A stretch of 33,071 nt of DNA, taken from NCBI RefSeq assembly GCF_030689685.1, contig NZ_JAUYEY010000081.1, positions 1-33,071 of the forward strand, given 5' to 3'. The notes under the pieces are model-generated. The model was not told the DNA's origin. It saw only the letters and a program-made list of their open reading frames with translations, and did no database searches. The DNA comes from Polaromonas sp. Its GTDB lineage: Bacteria; Pseudomonadota; Gammaproteobacteria; Burkholderiales; Burkholderiaceae_C. Shown here piece by piece: positions 32,541 to 33,071 of this stretch. A program made the translations under genes and the position numbers. The number at the start of each line of letters is the position of its first letter. Positions within the stretch are counted from its first letter, which is position 1.

Positions 32541-32580
32541 AAAACACTTTTCACCACTTAATTGCACTTTTTCCCACTTT
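32541..32580 (-). promoter_or_regulatory. MraZ operator: four 10-bp boxes
   Basis: On the minus strand the 40 bases divide into four consecutive 10-mers, each beginning AAAGTG or TAAGTG (starts at 32580, 32570, 32560 and 32550). The first continues GGAA, giving the TGGGA known from E. coli MraZ sites; the AAAGTG form is like that reported in mollicutes. The exact 10-bp period, about one DNA turn, fits binding by a ring-shaped oligomer. The boxes start within the -10 element and end 16 bases before the mraZ start. Confidence 0.8.
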
Positions 32581-32603
32581 ATCAGGAAAGTTTTGAGGTG
32601 CAA
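32576..32603 (-). promoter_or_regulatory. Candidate mraZ (dcw cluster) promoter
   Basis: On the minus strand, TTGCAC (32603-32598), a 16-bp spacer, and TAAAGT (32581-32576) resemble sigma-70 -35 and -10 boxes. Transcription would start near 32569, inside the MraZ boxes, which would give repression by occlusion and a leader of about 45 bases. Confidence 0.55.
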
Positions 32604-32932
32604 GGGCTTTGCAACAAATTTTTTCAATGAAATCAAGCACTTAGACAGCTATTTCAAAGCTTGTTTGAATTAAAAGCTGTTCTAAATGAAGCACTTAGCC
32701 GGCTTAATGAAAGTGTTGTCTTAAGCGTTGGACAAATACAGCGCCCACTCGACTGTCGATCGCCCGCCTCTGCAGCGAAAGCAAGGTACCGAAGGGGATT
32801 TCAAGGGCCGCAGTGGACCCGAGGGTTTTATGCCTGATCCGGCGCGCTGGCCAGAGCGCCAGAAGCGCCGCGCAATACGCCCCCCTGACAACGGATGGGA
32901 AGCCTGATGTCAGCGCAGGGGCGCTGAGAGCC
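32604..32932. other. Region upstream of the mraZ promoter, no assignable gene
   Basis: 32604-32703 is A/T-rich and contains AAGCACTTAG twice (32635-32644 and 32689-32698); on the minus strand each includes a TAAGTG like the MraZ boxes. 32704-32932 is GC-rich. A minus-strand frame of 94 codons (32988-32704) crosses it, but its start lies in the repeat element and I recognise no family, so I do not call it a gene. Confidence 0.5.
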
Positions 32933-33071
32933 CTAGGAGCCTGGGCGGCAGAAGGGACGTCGGCTGCAAAGCGGCCGCGACGGTCCATTTTTCACCGGCT
33001 TTTTGCCCCATAGCTACGGCTATGAGGCTGCAAACCCGGCAAAAACTGTCCTCGCCGGGGCCACTTTTCGC
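32933..33071. repeat. CTAG-bounded element, second copy, cut by the window end
   Basis: Starts CTAGGAGCCTGGG and continues through GACGTCGGCTGCAAA, CTTTTTGCCCCATAG, CCGGCAAAAA and CGGGGCCACTTTTCGC. It aligns end to end with the reverse complement of 6275-6443 at roughly 70% by eye, so it lies in opposite orientation. About 30 bases of its far end lie beyond the window. Confidence 0.8.

Noticed and set aside
32525..32557. Longer MraZ starting at GTG 32557
   Set aside because: This would put the start codon inside the MraZ boxes, with no ribosome-binding site. The family start (FQGAS) follows GTG 32524 with AAAGGG upstream.
32704..32988. A 94-codon minus-strand frame upstream of mraZ
   Set aside because: It begins inside the repeat element, has no recognisable family or ribosome-binding site, and could be chance in GC-rich DNA.
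1..33071. CRISPR array, tRNA, rRNA, prophage or transposase genes
   Set aside because: I looked for regularly spaced direct repeats with unique spacers, cloverleaf-like genes and recombinase motifs. The only repeats found are the scattered palindromic and REP-like elements listed, none in regular arrays.

Overview
The window looks like chromosomal DNA of a GC-rich betaproteobacterium. It is most likely a member of the Burkholderiales, Comamonadaceae-like (in the neighbourhood of Polaromonas, Rhodoferax or Acidovorax). I base this on the gene order of the division and cell-wall (dcw) cluster, the RNB-tonB-aroE-mtgA block next to it, and dispersed repeats that I recognise from that family. This is recognition, not a database result.

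Layout. (1) 1-6.27 kb is an accessory-looking region. It holds a DUF455 ferritin-like protein, an OmpR-type two-component pair, a small secreted protein with a tripeptide repeat, a secreted DUF2202 ferritin-like protein and an exported subtilisin-like protease. Three copies of a palindromic element are scattered through it, and one of them has landed in the 3' end of the DUF455 gene. (2) 6.28-6.44 kb is a CTAG-bounded inverted-repeat element. (3) 6.5-13.26 kb, all on the + strand, encodes an RNB-family ribonuclease, a TonB-like protein, AroE, MtgA, PlsC, a CdsA-like protein and RuvC. (4) 13.28-32.56 kb, all on the - strand, is a complete dcw cluster in the order mraZ, rsmH, ftsL, ftsI, murE, murF, mraY, murD, ftsW, murG, murC, ddlB, ftsQ, ftsA, ftsZ, lpxC, followed by a small membrane-protein gene. 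(5) 32.58-33.07 kb holds the mraZ promoter/operator, an unassigned stretch, and a second, diverged copy of the CTAG element in inverted orientation, cut by the window edge.

How the genes work together. The dcw genes make UDP-MurNAc-pentapeptide (MurC, MurD, MurE, Ddl, MurF), load it on lipid carrier (MraY, MurG) and use it at the septum (FtsW, FtsI, FtsL, FtsQ, FtsA, FtsZ). LpxC commits precursors to lipid A, and MtgA upstream is an extra glycan polymerase. Most neighbours overlap by ATGA or GTGA, or lie only a few bases apart, which implies translational coupling. MraZ probably represses the cluster through four 10-bp-spaced boxes between the promoter and its start codon.

The most interesting signal is how deeply small dispersed repeats have entered this essential operon. 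MurD carries two in-frame peptides encoded by oppositely oriented REP-like elements, plus an acidic N-terminal extension of about 120 residues. A different repeat encodes the same LQKTE-type peptide inside AroE, near the C-terminus of MurG and at the C-terminus of MurC, where it also supplies the ddlB start codon. Three of the four larger gaps in the cluster consist largely of a REP-like element or long hairpins. I see no CRISPR array, tRNA, rRNA, phage gene or transposase gene, and I found no obviously new multi-gene defence or metabolic system.
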